Shown here: positions 40,909 through 49,577 of the stretch, piece after piece
Position numbering within the stretch: position 1 is the first letter of the stretch
Layout of the letters: the number at the start of each line of letters is the position of its first letter
Assembly: GCF_005517195.1 (NCBI RefSeq)
Contig: NZ_CP040244.1
Location: 1,692,001 to 1,756,000, forward strand
DNA length: 64,000 bases
Reading direction: 5' to 3'
Origin: Streptomyces vilmorinianum
GTDB taxonomy: Bacteria > Actinomycetota > Actinomycetes > Streptomycetales > Streptomycetaceae
Position numbers and translations under genes: made by a program
Notes under the pieces: model-generated
The model's input: the letters and a program-made list of their open reading frames with translations, nothing else
Database searches by the model: none
Told to the model about the DNA's origin: nothing

Positions 40909-41949
40909 ATGTCCCTCCGCCGCCGCGGCACCGCCGCCGCCGTCGCCCTCGCCGCCGCGCTCTCCCTCGCGGCCTGCGGAAGCGGCGACGACGCACCGGC
41001 CGCCACCTCGGAAAAGAAGGAGAGCGGCGCCAGGAAGGACGTCGCCGCGGGCGGCAAGGACTTCGGCGACGCGGCGGCCAAGACCGCGGCGATGGGCACG
41101 GACGCCAAGCCCGGCCAGTTCCCGCGCACCCTCACCCACGCCCTCGGCAAGACCGAGATCAAGTCCGCCCCCAAGCGGGTCGTCGTCCTCGACGTCGGCG
41201 AGCTCGACAACGTCGTCTCGCTCGGCATCAAGCCGGTCGGCTACGCCCCCGCCGAGGGAGACGATGGCATTCCCACGTACTTGAAGAACGAGGCGGGCAC
41301 CCCCAAGTCCGTCGGCACCATCAACAACCTCAACCTCGAGGCGATCGCCAACCTGGAGCCCGACCTGATCCTCGGCAGCCGGCTGCGCGCCGCGGACAAG
41401 TACGACGAGCTCTCGAAGATCGCCCCCACCGTCTTCTCCATCCGCCCCGGCTTCACCTGGAAGGAGAACTACCTCCTCAACGCCGCGGCCCTGGACAAGA
41501 CCGCCGACGCGCAGTCGAAGCTCGCCGCGTACGAGACCAAGGCGAAGCAGCTCGGCGCGGACATCGGCCCCGACAAGCCGACCATCTCCATGGTCCGCTA
41601 CCTGCCGGGCAAGATCCGCCTCTACGCCAAGGCGTCCTTCATCGGCACGATCCTCGAGGACGCCGGCCTGCCGCGGCCCGCGAACCAGCAGATCGACGAG
41701 CTCGCCGCCGAGATCAGCCCCGAGAAGATCGACCAGGCCGACGCCGACTGGATCTTCACCGGCGTCTACGGCGACCCGAAGGCCACCAAGCGTGACACCG
41801 CCCAGGCCAACCCGCTGTGGAAGAACCTCAAGGCGGTCAAGGCCGGCCAGGCGAAGGACGTCGCGGACGAGACCTGGTACCTCGGCCTCGGCGTGACGGC
41901 GGCGGACCGCGTCCTCGACGACCTGCGCGCCGACCTCGTGAAGAAGTAG
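40909..41949 (+). CDS. Iron-siderophore ABC transporter substrate-binding lipoprotein
   Basis: 346 residues, AGGAG before the ATG. Lipobox SLAACGS. FecB/BtuF-type periplasmic-binding fold with KRVVVLDVGELDNVVSLGIK, NLEAIANLEPDLILGSRL and PTVFSIRPGFTW. Captures a ferric siderophore at the cell surface. An iron box precedes it, but no permease or ATPase gene follows, so it must work with a transporter encoded elsewhere. Confidence 0.9.
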   Translation: MSLRRRGTAAAVALAAALSLAACGSGDDAPAATSEKKESGARKDVAAGGKDFGDAAAKTAAMGTDAKPGQFPRTLTHALGKTEIKSAPKRVVVLDVGELDNVVSLGIKPVGYAPAEGDDGIPTYLKNEAGTPKSVGTINNLNLEAIANLEPDLILGSRLRAADKYDELSKIAPTVFSIRPGFTWKENYLLNAAALDKTADAQSKLAAYETKAKQLGADIGPDKPTISMVRYLPGKIRLYAKASFIGTILEDAGLPRPANQQIDELAAEISPEKIDQADADWIFTGVYGDPKATKRDTAQANPLWKNLKAVKAGQAKDVADETWYLGLGVTAADRVLDDLRADLVKK

Positions 41950-42032
41950 GAGAAGAACCGCCCGAGGGCTGTCCGCGAGGGTTGTCCACAGGGCAGGACG
42001 ACGAGGCACGGAGGCCAGGTAGCCTTTCCTCC

Positions 42033-42851
42033 GTGCCCCGTCTGTCTGAAGTCATCGCCGCGCTCGACGCTCTCTGGCCGCCCGAGCGGGCCGAGCAGTG
42101 GGACGCCGTCGGCACGGTCTGCGGCGACCCCGACGCCGAGGTCACCCGTGTCCTGTTCGCCGTCGACCCCGTCCAGGAGATCGCCGACGAGGCGATCGCG
42201 CTCGGCGCCGACCTGATCGTCGCCCACCACCCGCTCTATCTGCGCGGTACGACGACGGTCGCGGCCTCCCACTTCAAGGGCCGCGTCGTGCACACGCTGA
42301 TCAAGCACGACATCGCCCTCCACGTGGCGCACACCAACGCGGACACCGCCGACCCCGGGGTGTCCGACGCCCTCGCCGGCGCCCTCGACCTGCGGATCAC
42401 CGGCCCCCTGGTCCCCGAGAACAACCTCGGCCGGATCTGCGAGCTGGACCACCCCGAGACGCTCGCCGAGTTCGCGGCCCGCGCCGCGAAGCGGCTGCCC
42501 GCCACCGCGCAAGGGATCCGGGTCGCCGGAGACCCGGAGATGACCGTCCGCCGGGTCGCCGTCAGCGGCGGCTCCGGCGACAGCCTCTTCGACGCCGTAC
42601 GGGCCGCGGGCGTGGACGCCTTCCTCACCGCCGACCTGCGCCACCACCCGGTCTCCGAGGCCACCCAGCGCGCGCCGATCGGCCTGGTCGACGCCGCCCA
42701 CTGGGCCACCGAATGGCCCTGGTGCGAGCAGGCCGCCGCCCAGCTCGACGAGATTTCCGACCGCCACGGCTGGGACCTGCGCGTCCACGTCTCGAAGACG
42801 GTCACCGACCCTTGGTCCTCCCACCACACCTCCCCTGGAGCCCCCAACTGA
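42033..42851 (+). CDS. Nif3-like dinuclear metal-centre protein
   Basis: 272 residues from GTG 42033. Nif3/YbgI family: metal ligands in IVAHHPLYLRG (two His), HVAHTNAD (His, Asp) and the C-terminal VDAAHWATEW (His, Glu). Widely conserved hexameric protein of uncertain biochemical role. First of a coupled trio with the zinc-ribbon protein and RNase H/phosphatase. Confidence 0.9.
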   Translation: MPRLSEVIAALDALWPPERAEQWDAVGTVCGDPDAEVTRVLFAVDPVQEIADEAIALGADLIVAHHPLYLRGTTTVAASHFKGRVVHTLIKHDIALHVAHTNADTADPGVSDALAGALDLRITGPLVPENNLGRICELDHPETLAEFAARAAKRLPATAQGIRVAGDPEMTVRRVAVSGGSGDSLFDAVRAAGVDAFLTADLRHHPVSEATQRAPIGLVDAAHWATEWPWCEQAAAQLDEISDRHGWDLRVHVSKTVTDPWSSHHTSPGAPN

Positions 42852-43591
42852 ACGCCGCGCCCGCCGACCAGATCCGACTTCTCGACGTCCAGGCACTGGA
42901 CGTCCGTCTCCAGCAGCTCGCCCACAAGCGCAAGTCCCTGCCCGAGCACGCCGAGATCGAGTCGCTCACCAAGGACCTCACCCAGCTGCGCGACCTGCTC
43001 GTCGCCGCGCAGACGGAGGAGAGCGACTGCGCCCGCGAGCAGACCAAGGCGGAGCAGGACGTCGACCAGGTGCGCCAGCGCTCCGCACGGGACCAGCAGC
43101 GTCTCGACTCGGGCGCCGTCTCCTCCCCGAAGGACCTGGAGAACCTCCAGCACGAGATCACCTCGCTCGCCAAGCGCCAGGCCGACCTGGAGGACATCGT
43201 CCTCGAGGTCATGGAGCGCCGTGAGTCCGCCGCCGAGCGGGTCACCGAGCTGACCGAGCGGGCCTCCGCCGTCCAGGCCAAGACCGACGACGCGACCGCC
43301 CGCCGCGACGCGGCGCAGGCCGAGCTTGACCGGGAGGCGGCGTCGGTCGGCAAGGAGCGCGAGCTCGTGGCCGGCTCCGTCCCGGCCGACCTGCTGAAGC
43401 TCTACGAGAAGCTGCGCGAGCAGCAGGGTGGGGTCGGCGCGGCGCGGCTGTACCAGCGCAAGTGCGAGGGCTGCCACATCGAGCTGAACATCACCGAGCT
43501 CAACGAGGTCCGGGCGGCCGCGGCCGACGCGGTCGTGCGGTGCGAGAACTGCCGTCGGATCCTCGTCCGTACGTCGGAGTCCGGCCTGTAA
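42848..43591 (+). CDS. C4-type zinc ribbon coiled-coil protein, CTG start
   Basis: 247 residues. Long coiled coil (about residues 25-170, e.g. ARDQQRLDSGAVSSPKDLEN) and a C-terminal zinc ribbon CEGCHIELN...CENCRRIL. The conserved N-terminus (LNAAPADQIRLLDVQALDVR) has no ATG, GTG or TTG. The only candidate is CTG 42848, overlapping the Nif3 stop as CTGA, the same geometry as the common ATGA/GTGA couplings. Probable nucleic-acid-associated protein. It ends TAATG, overlapping the next gene. Confidence 0.85.
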   Translation: MNAAPADQIRLLDVQALDVRLQQLAHKRKSLPEHAEIESLTKDLTQLRDLLVAAQTEESDCAREQTKAEQDVDQVRQRSARDQQRLDSGAVSSPKDLENLQHEITSLAKRQADLEDIVLEVMERRESAAERVTELTERASAVQAKTDDATARRDAAQAELDREAASVGKERELVAGSVPADLLKLYEKLREQQGGVGAARLYQRKCEGCHIELNITELNEVRAAAADAVVRCENCRRILVRTSESGL

Positions 43592-45099
43592 TGACGGCCA
43601 CGAGGGAAGTCGTCGTCGAGGCGGACGGGGGCTCCCGGGGCAACCCGGGGCCCGCCGGGTACGGGGCCGTGGTCCTGGACCCGGCGACCGGCGAGACGCT
43701 CGCGGAGCGCGCCGAGTACATCGGCGTCGCCACGAACAACGTCGCCGAGTACAAGGGCCTGGTGGCCGGTCTGAAGGCGGCGCGCGAGCTGTTCCCCGAC
43801 GCCGTGGTCCACGTCCGCATGGACTCCAAGCTGGTCGTCGAGCAGATGTCCGGCCGCTGGAAGATCAAGCACCCGGACATGAAGCCGCTGGCGGCGGAGG
43901 CGGCCCGGGTCTTCCCGGCGGGCCGGGTCCGCTACGAGTGGATCCCGCGCGAGCGGAACAAGCACGCCGACCGTCTCGCGAACGAGGCGATGGACGCGGG
44001 CAAGCGCGGCAAGCAGTGGGAGCCGTCGGCGTCCTCGGCGGCCCTGGACGCCTCGGCCGCGCGCAACGCGGCGCCGCCGCCGCCCTCGGGACCTCCCGGC
44101 GATGCGACGGCGGGCGCGGCGCGCGCCCGCGCCGCGCTCTCGGGCGTGGGTGCTGGTGCTGGTGCTGGTACGGCTGCGGGGCGTCCCGCCGCCGCTGCGG
44201 CACAGACCGACGACGGCCTCTTCGCCGCTGACGAGGCCATCGCGGCCCAGGCGCGCGCCTCGCTGGCCGCGGCGGGAGCGGCCGAGCGGGAGTCCGCCGC
44301 CACCGGGTCGGTGGCGAGCGGGGACTTCGAGGCCGAGGCGGGCGTCGTGGCGCACGTGGGCCACGCTCGGGCGGCGGCCCGTGCGGCCGGAGCCGGAGCC
44401 GCTGCCGCCGGGCCCGCGGGTGCCCGGACCCCGACCACCACGGGTACCGCCCCCGGCTGGGGCGCGCCCGACCTCGGGACCCCCGCCACCTTCGTCCTGC
44501 TCCGCCACGGCGAGACCGCGCTCACCCCCGAGAAGCGGTTCTCGGGCAGCGGGGGCAGCGACCCCGAGCTGTCCGCCGCCGGGCTGCGGCAGGCCGACGC
44601 CGTCGCCGCCGCGCTCGCCGCACGCGGCACGATCCAGGAGATCGTCAGCTCGCCGCTCAAGCGCTGCCTCCAGACCGCGGAGACCGTCGCCGCCCGCCTC
44701 GGCCTCGATGTGCGGATCGAGGAGGGGCTGCGCGAGACCGACTTCGGCGCCTGGGAGGGGCTGACCTTCGCGGAGGTACGGGAGCGGTACGACGAGGACC
44801 TCGACGCCTGGCTCGCCTCGCCCAAGGCCGCCCCGACCGGCGGCGGCGAGAGCTTCGCGACCGTCGCGCGGCGCGTCTCGGCCACCCGCGACCGGCTGGC
44901 GGTTCAGTACGCGGGCCGCACCGTCCTCCTCGTCACGCACGTCACGCCGATCAAGACCCTGGTACGGCTCGCGCTCGGCGCCCCGCCGGAGTCGCTGTTC
45001 CGGATGGAGCTCTCGGCGGCCTCGCTGTCGGCCGTGGCGTACTACGCGGACGGCAACGCCTCCGTACGGCTCTTGAACGACACCTCGCACCTGAGGTGA
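43591..45099 (+). CDS. Bifunctional RNase H / acid phosphatase (histidine phosphatase)
   Basis: 502 residues. N-terminal RNase HI-like domain (1-150): EADGGSRGNPGPAGYG, TNNVAEYKGL and the acidic RMDSKLVVEQ. A long Ala/Gly-rich linker (about 150-300) follows. The C-terminal histidine-phosphatase domain has LLRHGETALTPEKRFSG (catalytic His), GLRETDFGAWEGL and VTHVTPIK. The mycobacterial homologue (Rv2228c) combines RNase H and alpha-ribazole phosphatase activity, linking RNA/DNA hybrid removal with cobalamin synthesis. It overlaps the zinc-ribbon gene by one base. Confidence 0.92.
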   Translation: MTATREVVVEADGGSRGNPGPAGYGAVVLDPATGETLAERAEYIGVATNNVAEYKGLVAGLKAARELFPDAVVHVRMDSKLVVEQMSGRWKIKHPDMKPLAAEAARVFPAGRVRYEWIPRERNKHADRLANEAMDAGKRGKQWEPSASSAALDASAARNAAPPPPSGPPGDATAGAARARAALSGVGAGAGAGTAAGRPAAAAAQTDDGLFAADEAIAAQARASLAAAGAAERESAATGSVASGDFEAEAGVVAHVGHARAAARAAGAGAAAAGPAGARTPTTTGTAPGWGAPDLGTPATFVLLRHGETALTPEKRFSGSGGSDPELSAAGLRQADAVAAALAARGTIQEIVSSPLKRCLQTAETVAARLGLDVRIEEGLRETDFGAWEGLTFAEVRERYDEDLDAWLASPKAAPTGGGESFATVARRVSATRDRLAVQYAGRTVLLVTHVTPIKTLVRLALGAPPESLFRMELSAASLSAVAYYADGNASVRLLNDTSHLR

Positions 45100-45117
45100 C
45101 CCGGACGGGCACCAGGA

Positions 45118-45160
45118 GGAGGGGGCGGGGTCACGAAAACACCGTGACCCCGCCCCCTCC
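45118..45160. terminator. Strong hairpin terminator
   Basis: Perfect 15-bp arms GGGGGCGGGGTCACG (45121-45135) and CGTGACCCCGCCCCC (45143-45157) separated by AAAACAC, after the RNase H/phosphatase gene. Confidence 0.9.
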
Positions 45161-45180
45161 CCCGTAGCACCATCAAGGCC

Positions 45181-46038
45181 ATGACCTGGCACATCACCGA
45201 GGACGCCGAAGCGTTCCGCGCGGCCGCCCACGACCACTTCGCCGCCGATCCCGCCCGCAACACCGTGCTGCTCACGCTCAGCGAGGGCGCGCGGCGCCGG
45301 CCCCTCGCGTCCGCGCGGTACGGATGGTGGACCGAGGCGGACGGGAGGGTCACCGGCGCGTTCCTGTTCACGCTGCCCCACGAGCCGGCGCTGGGACCGA
45401 TGCCCGTGGAGGCGGCCCGCGCCCTCGTCCATGCCCTGCCGGACGCGGGGGAGGGGGCGGGGCCCGCGGCCGTGACCAGTGTGCGCGGCGAGGAGGAGAC
45501 GGCCGAGGCGTTCGCCGCCGAACTGTGCGGGGAGTCGGGCCGCGCGTGGACGACCACCCGCAGGATGCGGCTGTACCGGCTCGGCCAGCTCACCCCGCCG
45601 GACCCCGCGCCGCAGGGCAGGGCCCGGACCGCCACAGCCGAGGACATCCCCCGCGCCGCCGCGTGGATGCGGGACTTCGCCGGCGACATCGGCGAGAGCA
45701 CCGACGTCGACTACACACCGAACATCGAGCCCCGCGTCGCCGAAGGCCGTCTCCACTTCTGGCAGACCGGCGACGGTCCCGTGTCCATGGCGGGCATCTC
45801 ACCGATCGTCGCGGGCCAGGCCCGGATCTCCCCCGTGTACACCCCCTCGGGGCTCCGCGGTCGCGGCTACGCGGGCGCCATCACCAGCGCCGTCAGCCGG
45901 GCGGCCCTGGACGCGGGCGCGCGGCAGGTCCTGCTCTTCACGGACCTGTCCAACCCCACCAGCAACTCCCTTTACCAGCGCCTGGGTTACCGTCCCGTCA
46001 CGGATCATGTCGGGATGGAGTTCACCAAGCACGGGTGA
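45181..46038 (+). CDS. GNAT-family N-acetyltransferase
   Basis: 285 residues. The C-terminal GNAT core contains ISPVYTPSGLRGRGYAGAIT with the acetyl-CoA binding R/Q-x-x-G-x-G/A motif, and LLFTDLSNPTSNSLYQRLGY with the usual Asn/Tyr. The N-terminal 130 residues are a degenerate first GNAT-like half. Substrate unknown. Confidence 0.87.
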   Translation: MTWHITEDAEAFRAAAHDHFAADPARNTVLLTLSEGARRRPLASARYGWWTEADGRVTGAFLFTLPHEPALGPMPVEAARALVHALPDAGEGAGPAAVTSVRGEEETAEAFAAELCGESGRAWTTTRRMRLYRLGQLTPPDPAPQGRARTATAEDIPRAAAWMRDFAGDIGESTDVDYTPNIEPRVAEGRLHFWQTGDGPVSMAGISPIVAGQARISPVYTPSGLRGRGYAGAITSAVSRAALDAGARQVLLFTDLSNPTSNSLYQRLGYRPVTDHVGMEFTKHG

Positions 46039-46189
46039 CCCGTACGCTACGGTTCAGGGTGAAGGGGCGGACGGGGCCCACGAGTTACAGCCCTCGCTGA
46101 GCGCCGAGCCGCAACTGCGCGGCCGTGTCAGGGCCGCCGCCGAGACCGCCGATCTCCCGCCCGGGGCCATGGGCGGGCTCGCGGCCGAC

Positions 46190-46650
46190 GCGCTTCTCGG
46201 GACGGCCGCACGCTGGCGACCAGGGGCGGCAAGGCGCCCATGGCCCTGTGGGAGGTCGCGGACCCCCGCCACCCACGGAAGGTCGGGCAGGCCTCCGGTG
46301 AGGAGGATCGCTTCATCTCGTTCGAGTTCCACCCGCAGGGAAACCTCCTGGTCGGAGCCGACCAGGACGGGGACTTCGTGATGTGGGCGGTTCAGGAGCG
46401 GAGTCTGTCCCACCGGGTCGCCACGCTCTCCCCGCACCGGCAGAACGCGGATCGGGCCCGGTTCACTCCGAACGGCCGGTACCTCCTCACGTCGGACGGC
46501 GGCAGCGTCTACGTGTGGGATCTGGACGACTTCCCCGAACTCGGCGCCGACACCCTCGGCCGGGCCTGCGAGGTCGCCGGTGGCGGTCTCACGGAGAAGG
46601 ACTGGCGGACATACGCGCCGGGGCTGACGTACGAGAAGACCTGCCCCTAG
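46190..46650 (+). pseudogene. C-terminal remnant of a WD40-repeat protein
   Basis: From about 46190 the frame reads SRDGRTLATRGGKAPMALWE, FISFEFHPQGNLLVGADQDG and FTPNGRYLLTSDGGSVYVWD, clear WD40 blades. It ends LTEKDWRTYAPGLTYEKTCP, the standard C-terminus of large Streptomyces WD40 proteins. Those run to hundreds of residues; only about two and a half blades remain and no start site or upstream frame is visible. The stop overlaps the KDPG aldolase gene by 4 bp. Confidence 0.75.
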
Positions 46651-47315
46651 CGGCCCTGGCGGCCCTGGCGGGGGGTGGTGCGCAGGGCCGCCGCCCCGCT
46701 CGCCAGTGATTCGACCCGCGCCCAGTCGCGGGCCGCGAGGGCGTCGGCGGGCAGCATCCACGTACCGCCGACGCAGCCGACGTTCGGCAGCGACAGATAC
46801 GACGGGGCGGAGTCCAGGGAGATGCCGCCCGTCGGGCAGAACCGGGCCTGGGGGAGGGGCCCCGCGAGCGACCTCAGATACGGGACGCCGCCCGCCGCCT
46901 CCGCCGGGAAGAACTTCATCTCGCTCACCCCGCGTTCGAGGAGCGCGACGACCTCCGAGGTGGTCGAGACGCCCGGCAGGAACGGCACGCCCGAGCAGCT
47001 CATGGCGTCCAGCAGGCTCTCCGTCCAGCCGGGACTCACCAGGAAGCGCGCCCCGGCCCCGACCGCGTCCGCGACACCGGCCGGCGAGACGACCGTGCCC
47101 GCGCCGACGACCGCGTCCGGGACCTCGGCGGCGATCGCCCGGACGGCGTCGAGCGCGGCAGGGGTCCGCAGCGTCACCTCGACGGCGGGCAGGCCGCCCG
47201 CGACCAGCGCGCGCGCCAGAGGTACGGCGTCGGCGGCGTCCTCGATCACGACGACGGGGATGACGGGGACCGCGGGGGCGAGCCCGAGAACGGAGGGGCG
47301 CGGCACGGAGCTCAT
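46647..47315 (-). CDS. eda: KDPG/KHG aldolase
   Basis: 222 residues. Class I aldolase: VIPVVVIEDAADAVPLARAL start, catalytic Glu in AVEVTLRTP, VGAGTV, the Schiff-base Lys in SEMKFFPAEAAGG, and CPTGGIS phosphate site. Cleaves 2-keto-3-deoxy-6-phosphogluconate or 4-hydroxy-2-oxoglutarate. No dehydratase gene is adjacent. A palindrome just upstream suggests local regulation. Confidence 0.9.
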   Translation of the reverse strand: MSSVPRPSVLGLAPAVPVIPVVVIEDAADAVPLARALVAGGLPAVEVTLRTPAALDAVRAIAAEVPDAVVGAGTVVSPAGVADAVGAGARFLVSPGWTESLLDAMSCSGVPFLPGVSTTSEVVALLERGVSEMKFFPAEAAGGVPYLRSLAGPLPQARFCPTGGISLDSAPSYLSLPNVGCVGGTWMLPADALAARDWARVESLASGAAALRTTPRQGRQGR

Positions 47316-47344
47316 GCCCTCATCCTGCCCGCGCCCTGCAGTAC

Positions 47345-47362
47345 ACGCAATGAGCGTTGCGT
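47345..47362. promoter_or_regulatory. Inverted repeat ACGCAA-N6-TTGCGT upstream of eda
   Basis: Perfect 6-bp arms 30 bp upstream of the aldolase start. A further GCAACG lies 6 bp beyond. The layout resembles IclR/GntR-type operators, but the regulator is unknown. Confidence 0.55.
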
Positions 47363-47387
47363 ATGGTGCAACGTGAGGCGGTTGCCC

Positions 47388-48473
47388 TCAGCAGTGCAGC
47401 GTGAACGAGGCTTCCCCGTGGGATCGGCCGTTGACCTGGAGCCGCACCAGATGGACACCTGGGTGGTAGCGCCGCGTGCTGATCGGCTTGAAGGAGTGTC
47501 TGCGTGTCGCGCGCCACGTCTCGCCGGGCGCCAGGGACCGCGTGGTGAGTTTGAAGACCTTGGGGGTGCGGGTTCCGTTGGCTTTCATATGGAGGACGAC
47601 GTAGTCGACGACGAGGTGAGCGGTCTGATCGTGCGTGTTGGTCACCGAGTAGTCGAACAGCAGATCGTCGCCGATCCGGATCTCTGAGGCGTGGATGTGC
47701 GGGCCCTCGACAGCGACGGGAATGTCCGGGGAGTGGCCGAGCAGCGTAAGGGCCCCGGCGTGGCCGGACTTGATCAGGGTCCGCAGGCCGTGCCGTACCA
47801 ACCGGGTCGTCGTCGGTGCCGGGTCGCTCAGCCAGCGCGCCGCGACACCAGCGGCGATATCGGGGTGGTCGCGGCTGATGTCGTTGAGGTGGTTGGCCAC
47901 TGATCTGCGGACGTACTCGGAGTCGTCCCGGTACAGCGCGTCGAGCAGGGGCAGTGCGGGTGTCGGATCCGCGATCAGCTCCGGGAGCCGGGGTGCCCAG
48001 GGCAGTCTCGGCCGCGTGCCCTCACTGGCCAGTCGGCGGACGTGGGGGTCGGGATGTGCGGTCCACGGCGTCATGACCCGGAGCGCGCGTTCCAGGTCGG
48101 CACGGAGGAAGGGCCGGACGGCGGTCTCCGCGGTCAGGCGCGGGGTGAGTTCCGCCAGCAGGGCGAGCGCCGGTTCGAAGGCGTCCCCGCCCCGTACAGT
48201 GACGGCCTCGGTGACAGGGAAGATCATCCATCCGGTGAAATCGCCGTCCCGCAGTGCGGCGCGCACCACGTTCGCGAAGGCCGGGTAGTCCGCAGGAAGA
48301 TCAGCCAGGACGGCATTTCTGATCAGGGTGACACGCTCGGTGAAGCTCAGCCCGTCCAGGACGGCGCCGCACCCCCGGGTCTCGTGCGCCGTGATCCCGT
48401 CACCGGCTCGCGTAAGGCATCGGGCGAGGTCGGCGACGGTGTCCGCGCTGAGTAGTTCGTCTGCCGAGGGCAC
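47388..48473 (-). CDS. AlkC-like DNA alkylation repair glycosylase
   Basis: 361 residues from GTG 48473 (AAGGAG upstream). HEAT-like helical repeats (about 60-240) include HPDPHVRRLASEGTRPRLPW and DDSEYVRRSVANHLNDISRD, as in AlkC/AlkD glycosylases. The C-terminal 110 residues are an Ig-like beta domain (DLLFDYSVTNTHDQTAHLVV to HLVRLQVNGRSHGEASFTL), the feature that separates AlkC from AlkD. Predicted to excise N3-methyladenine-type lesions. Confidence 0.85.
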   Translation of the reverse strand: MPSADELLSADTVADLARCLTRAGDGITAHETRGCGAVLDGLSFTERVTLIRNAVLADLPADYPAFANVVRAALRDGDFTGWMIFPVTEAVTVRGGDAFEPALALLAELTPRLTAETAVRPFLRADLERALRVMTPWTAHPDPHVRRLASEGTRPRLPWAPRLPELIADPTPALPLLDALYRDDSEYVRRSVANHLNDISRDHPDIAAGVAARWLSDPAPTTTRLVRHGLRTLIKSGHAGALTLLGHSPDIPVAVEGPHIHASEIRIGDDLLFDYSVTNTHDQTAHLVVDYVVLHMKANGTRTPKVFKLTTRSLAPGETWRATRRHSFKPISTRRYHPGVHLVRLQVNGRSHGEASFTLHC

Positions 48474-48499
48474 GGCGTCACTCTCCTTGATCTCGGGGG

Positions 48500-48793
48500 C
48501 TATGCGGTGTGCAGTACCTGAGCGTGCCGCATCTCGTGCACTGTGCCGATTCGGCTGAAGAAGCCCTGCGCCCGGGGGTCGGTCGGCATCTCCTTGGCCG
48601 CGCGCTCGGCGACGGCGGCGGACGACCAGACGATGAAGTCCAGGACGGTGCCGTCGTCGAACTGGGCGAGGTGTGCGCCCTGGAAGCCGTCGCCGTACCG
48701 CTCCTTGAGCAGTTCGACGAGTTGCTCTCGGTGGGCGGTGAGGGCGGCGGGGTCGTCGGTGTCGAACCTGACGTACTCGATGGTTGCGCTCAT
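48500..48793 (-). CDS. Small dimeric alpha/beta-barrel (ABM-like) protein
   Basis: 97 residues. Ferredoxin-like pattern: IEYVRFDTDD first strand, helix with REQLVELLKERYG, then QGAHLAQFDDGTVLDFIVWS. No catalytic residue is obvious. Divergent from a CGNR-family regulator gene with a palindrome between them, so it is probably that regulator's target. Confidence 0.75.
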   Translation of the reverse strand: MSATIEYVRFDTDDPAALTAHREQLVELLKERYGDGFQGAHLAQFDDGTVLDFIVWSSAAVAERAAKEMPTDPRAQGFFSRIGTVHEMRHAQVLHTA

Positions 48794-48818
48794 GGCATCA
48801 CCCTTCGTCGATCACGTG

Positions 48819-48850
48819 ACTCACGGAGTTGATGGATTAAATCCGTGAGT
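48819..48850. promoter_or_regulatory. 9-bp inverted repeat in the CGNR/ABM divergent promoter
   Basis: ACTCACGGA (48819-48827) and TCCGTGAGT (48842-48850) are perfect complements separated by 14 bp. Located 26-31 bp from the minus gene and 47 bp from the plus gene. Confidence 0.72.
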
Positions 48851-48896
48851 TGAAGTTATCACGGGTTCGCTGACCTGAATCCAGTAGATTGAGGGC

Positions 48897-49451
48897 ATGA
48901 CCATCCGGGACCTGCAGGACATGCCGTGGATCGGCGAGGACCCGGTCCTCGACCTGGCCAACACCGTCGTCATCGGAGCAGGCCCGGGACGCGGCGACGT
49001 CGACTTCCTCGCCGATCGGGAACTCACCAGGCGATGGCGCGCCCGCGCCGCCGACCGCGGACTGGCCGCCCTCTCCTTGGAGGAGCTGGAGCGGCTGCGT
49101 GGGTTGGTCCGCGACGCGCTGGACGCGACAGCCGGACAGCGTCCGCTCAGCGACAGCCTGCGGAGCCGCCTGAACGAACTCGCCTCGTCCGCCCCCGTCG
49201 TCTTCCGAGTGACCGGCGACGGCCTGCTCGCACAGCAGGAACACGGCGGCGGCGCCGAGGCCGTCGTCGCCCGCGAGACGCTCGTCCTGGCCGCGGGTCC
49301 GGACCGTCAGCGGGTGAGGCGCTGCCACGCCCCCAGTTGCGGCATGTTCTTCCTGGCCAGGCGCCGTGACCAGGCGTGGTGCTCCCTCGGCTGCGGCAAC
49401 CGGGCGAGGTCCACCCGGCGCCAGCCACGAGAAACGGGAACCCACAGCTGA
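48897..49451 (+). CDS. CGNR zinc-finger (ABATE) regulator
   Basis: 184 residues. N-terminal ABATE-type stress domain (DPVLDLANTVV) and C-terminal zinc finger RRCHAPSCGMFFLARRRDQA then WCSLGCGNRARS, the CGNR signature. These are DNA-binding stress-response regulators of actinobacteria. A palindrome upstream suggests autoregulation together with the divergent small gene. Confidence 0.87.
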   Translation: MTIRDLQDMPWIGEDPVLDLANTVVIGAGPGRGDVDFLADRELTRRWRARAADRGLAALSLEELERLRGLVRDALDATAGQRPLSDSLRSRLNELASSAPVVFRVTGDGLLAQQEHGGGAEAVVARETLVLAAGPDRQRVRRCHAPSCGMFFLARRRDQAWCSLGCGNRARSTRRQPRETGTHS

Positions 49452-49577
49452 TGAGACGAGGGAACGCGAAATCAGGTGGTGACACCGGACTTGGGCTCCC
49501 TCGCGACCGCACTCCATGCTCGGATCTGTCGGGCGGGCGGCCTACTCTGAGCCCCGTCCGAACTATCTGGGAGAGAC

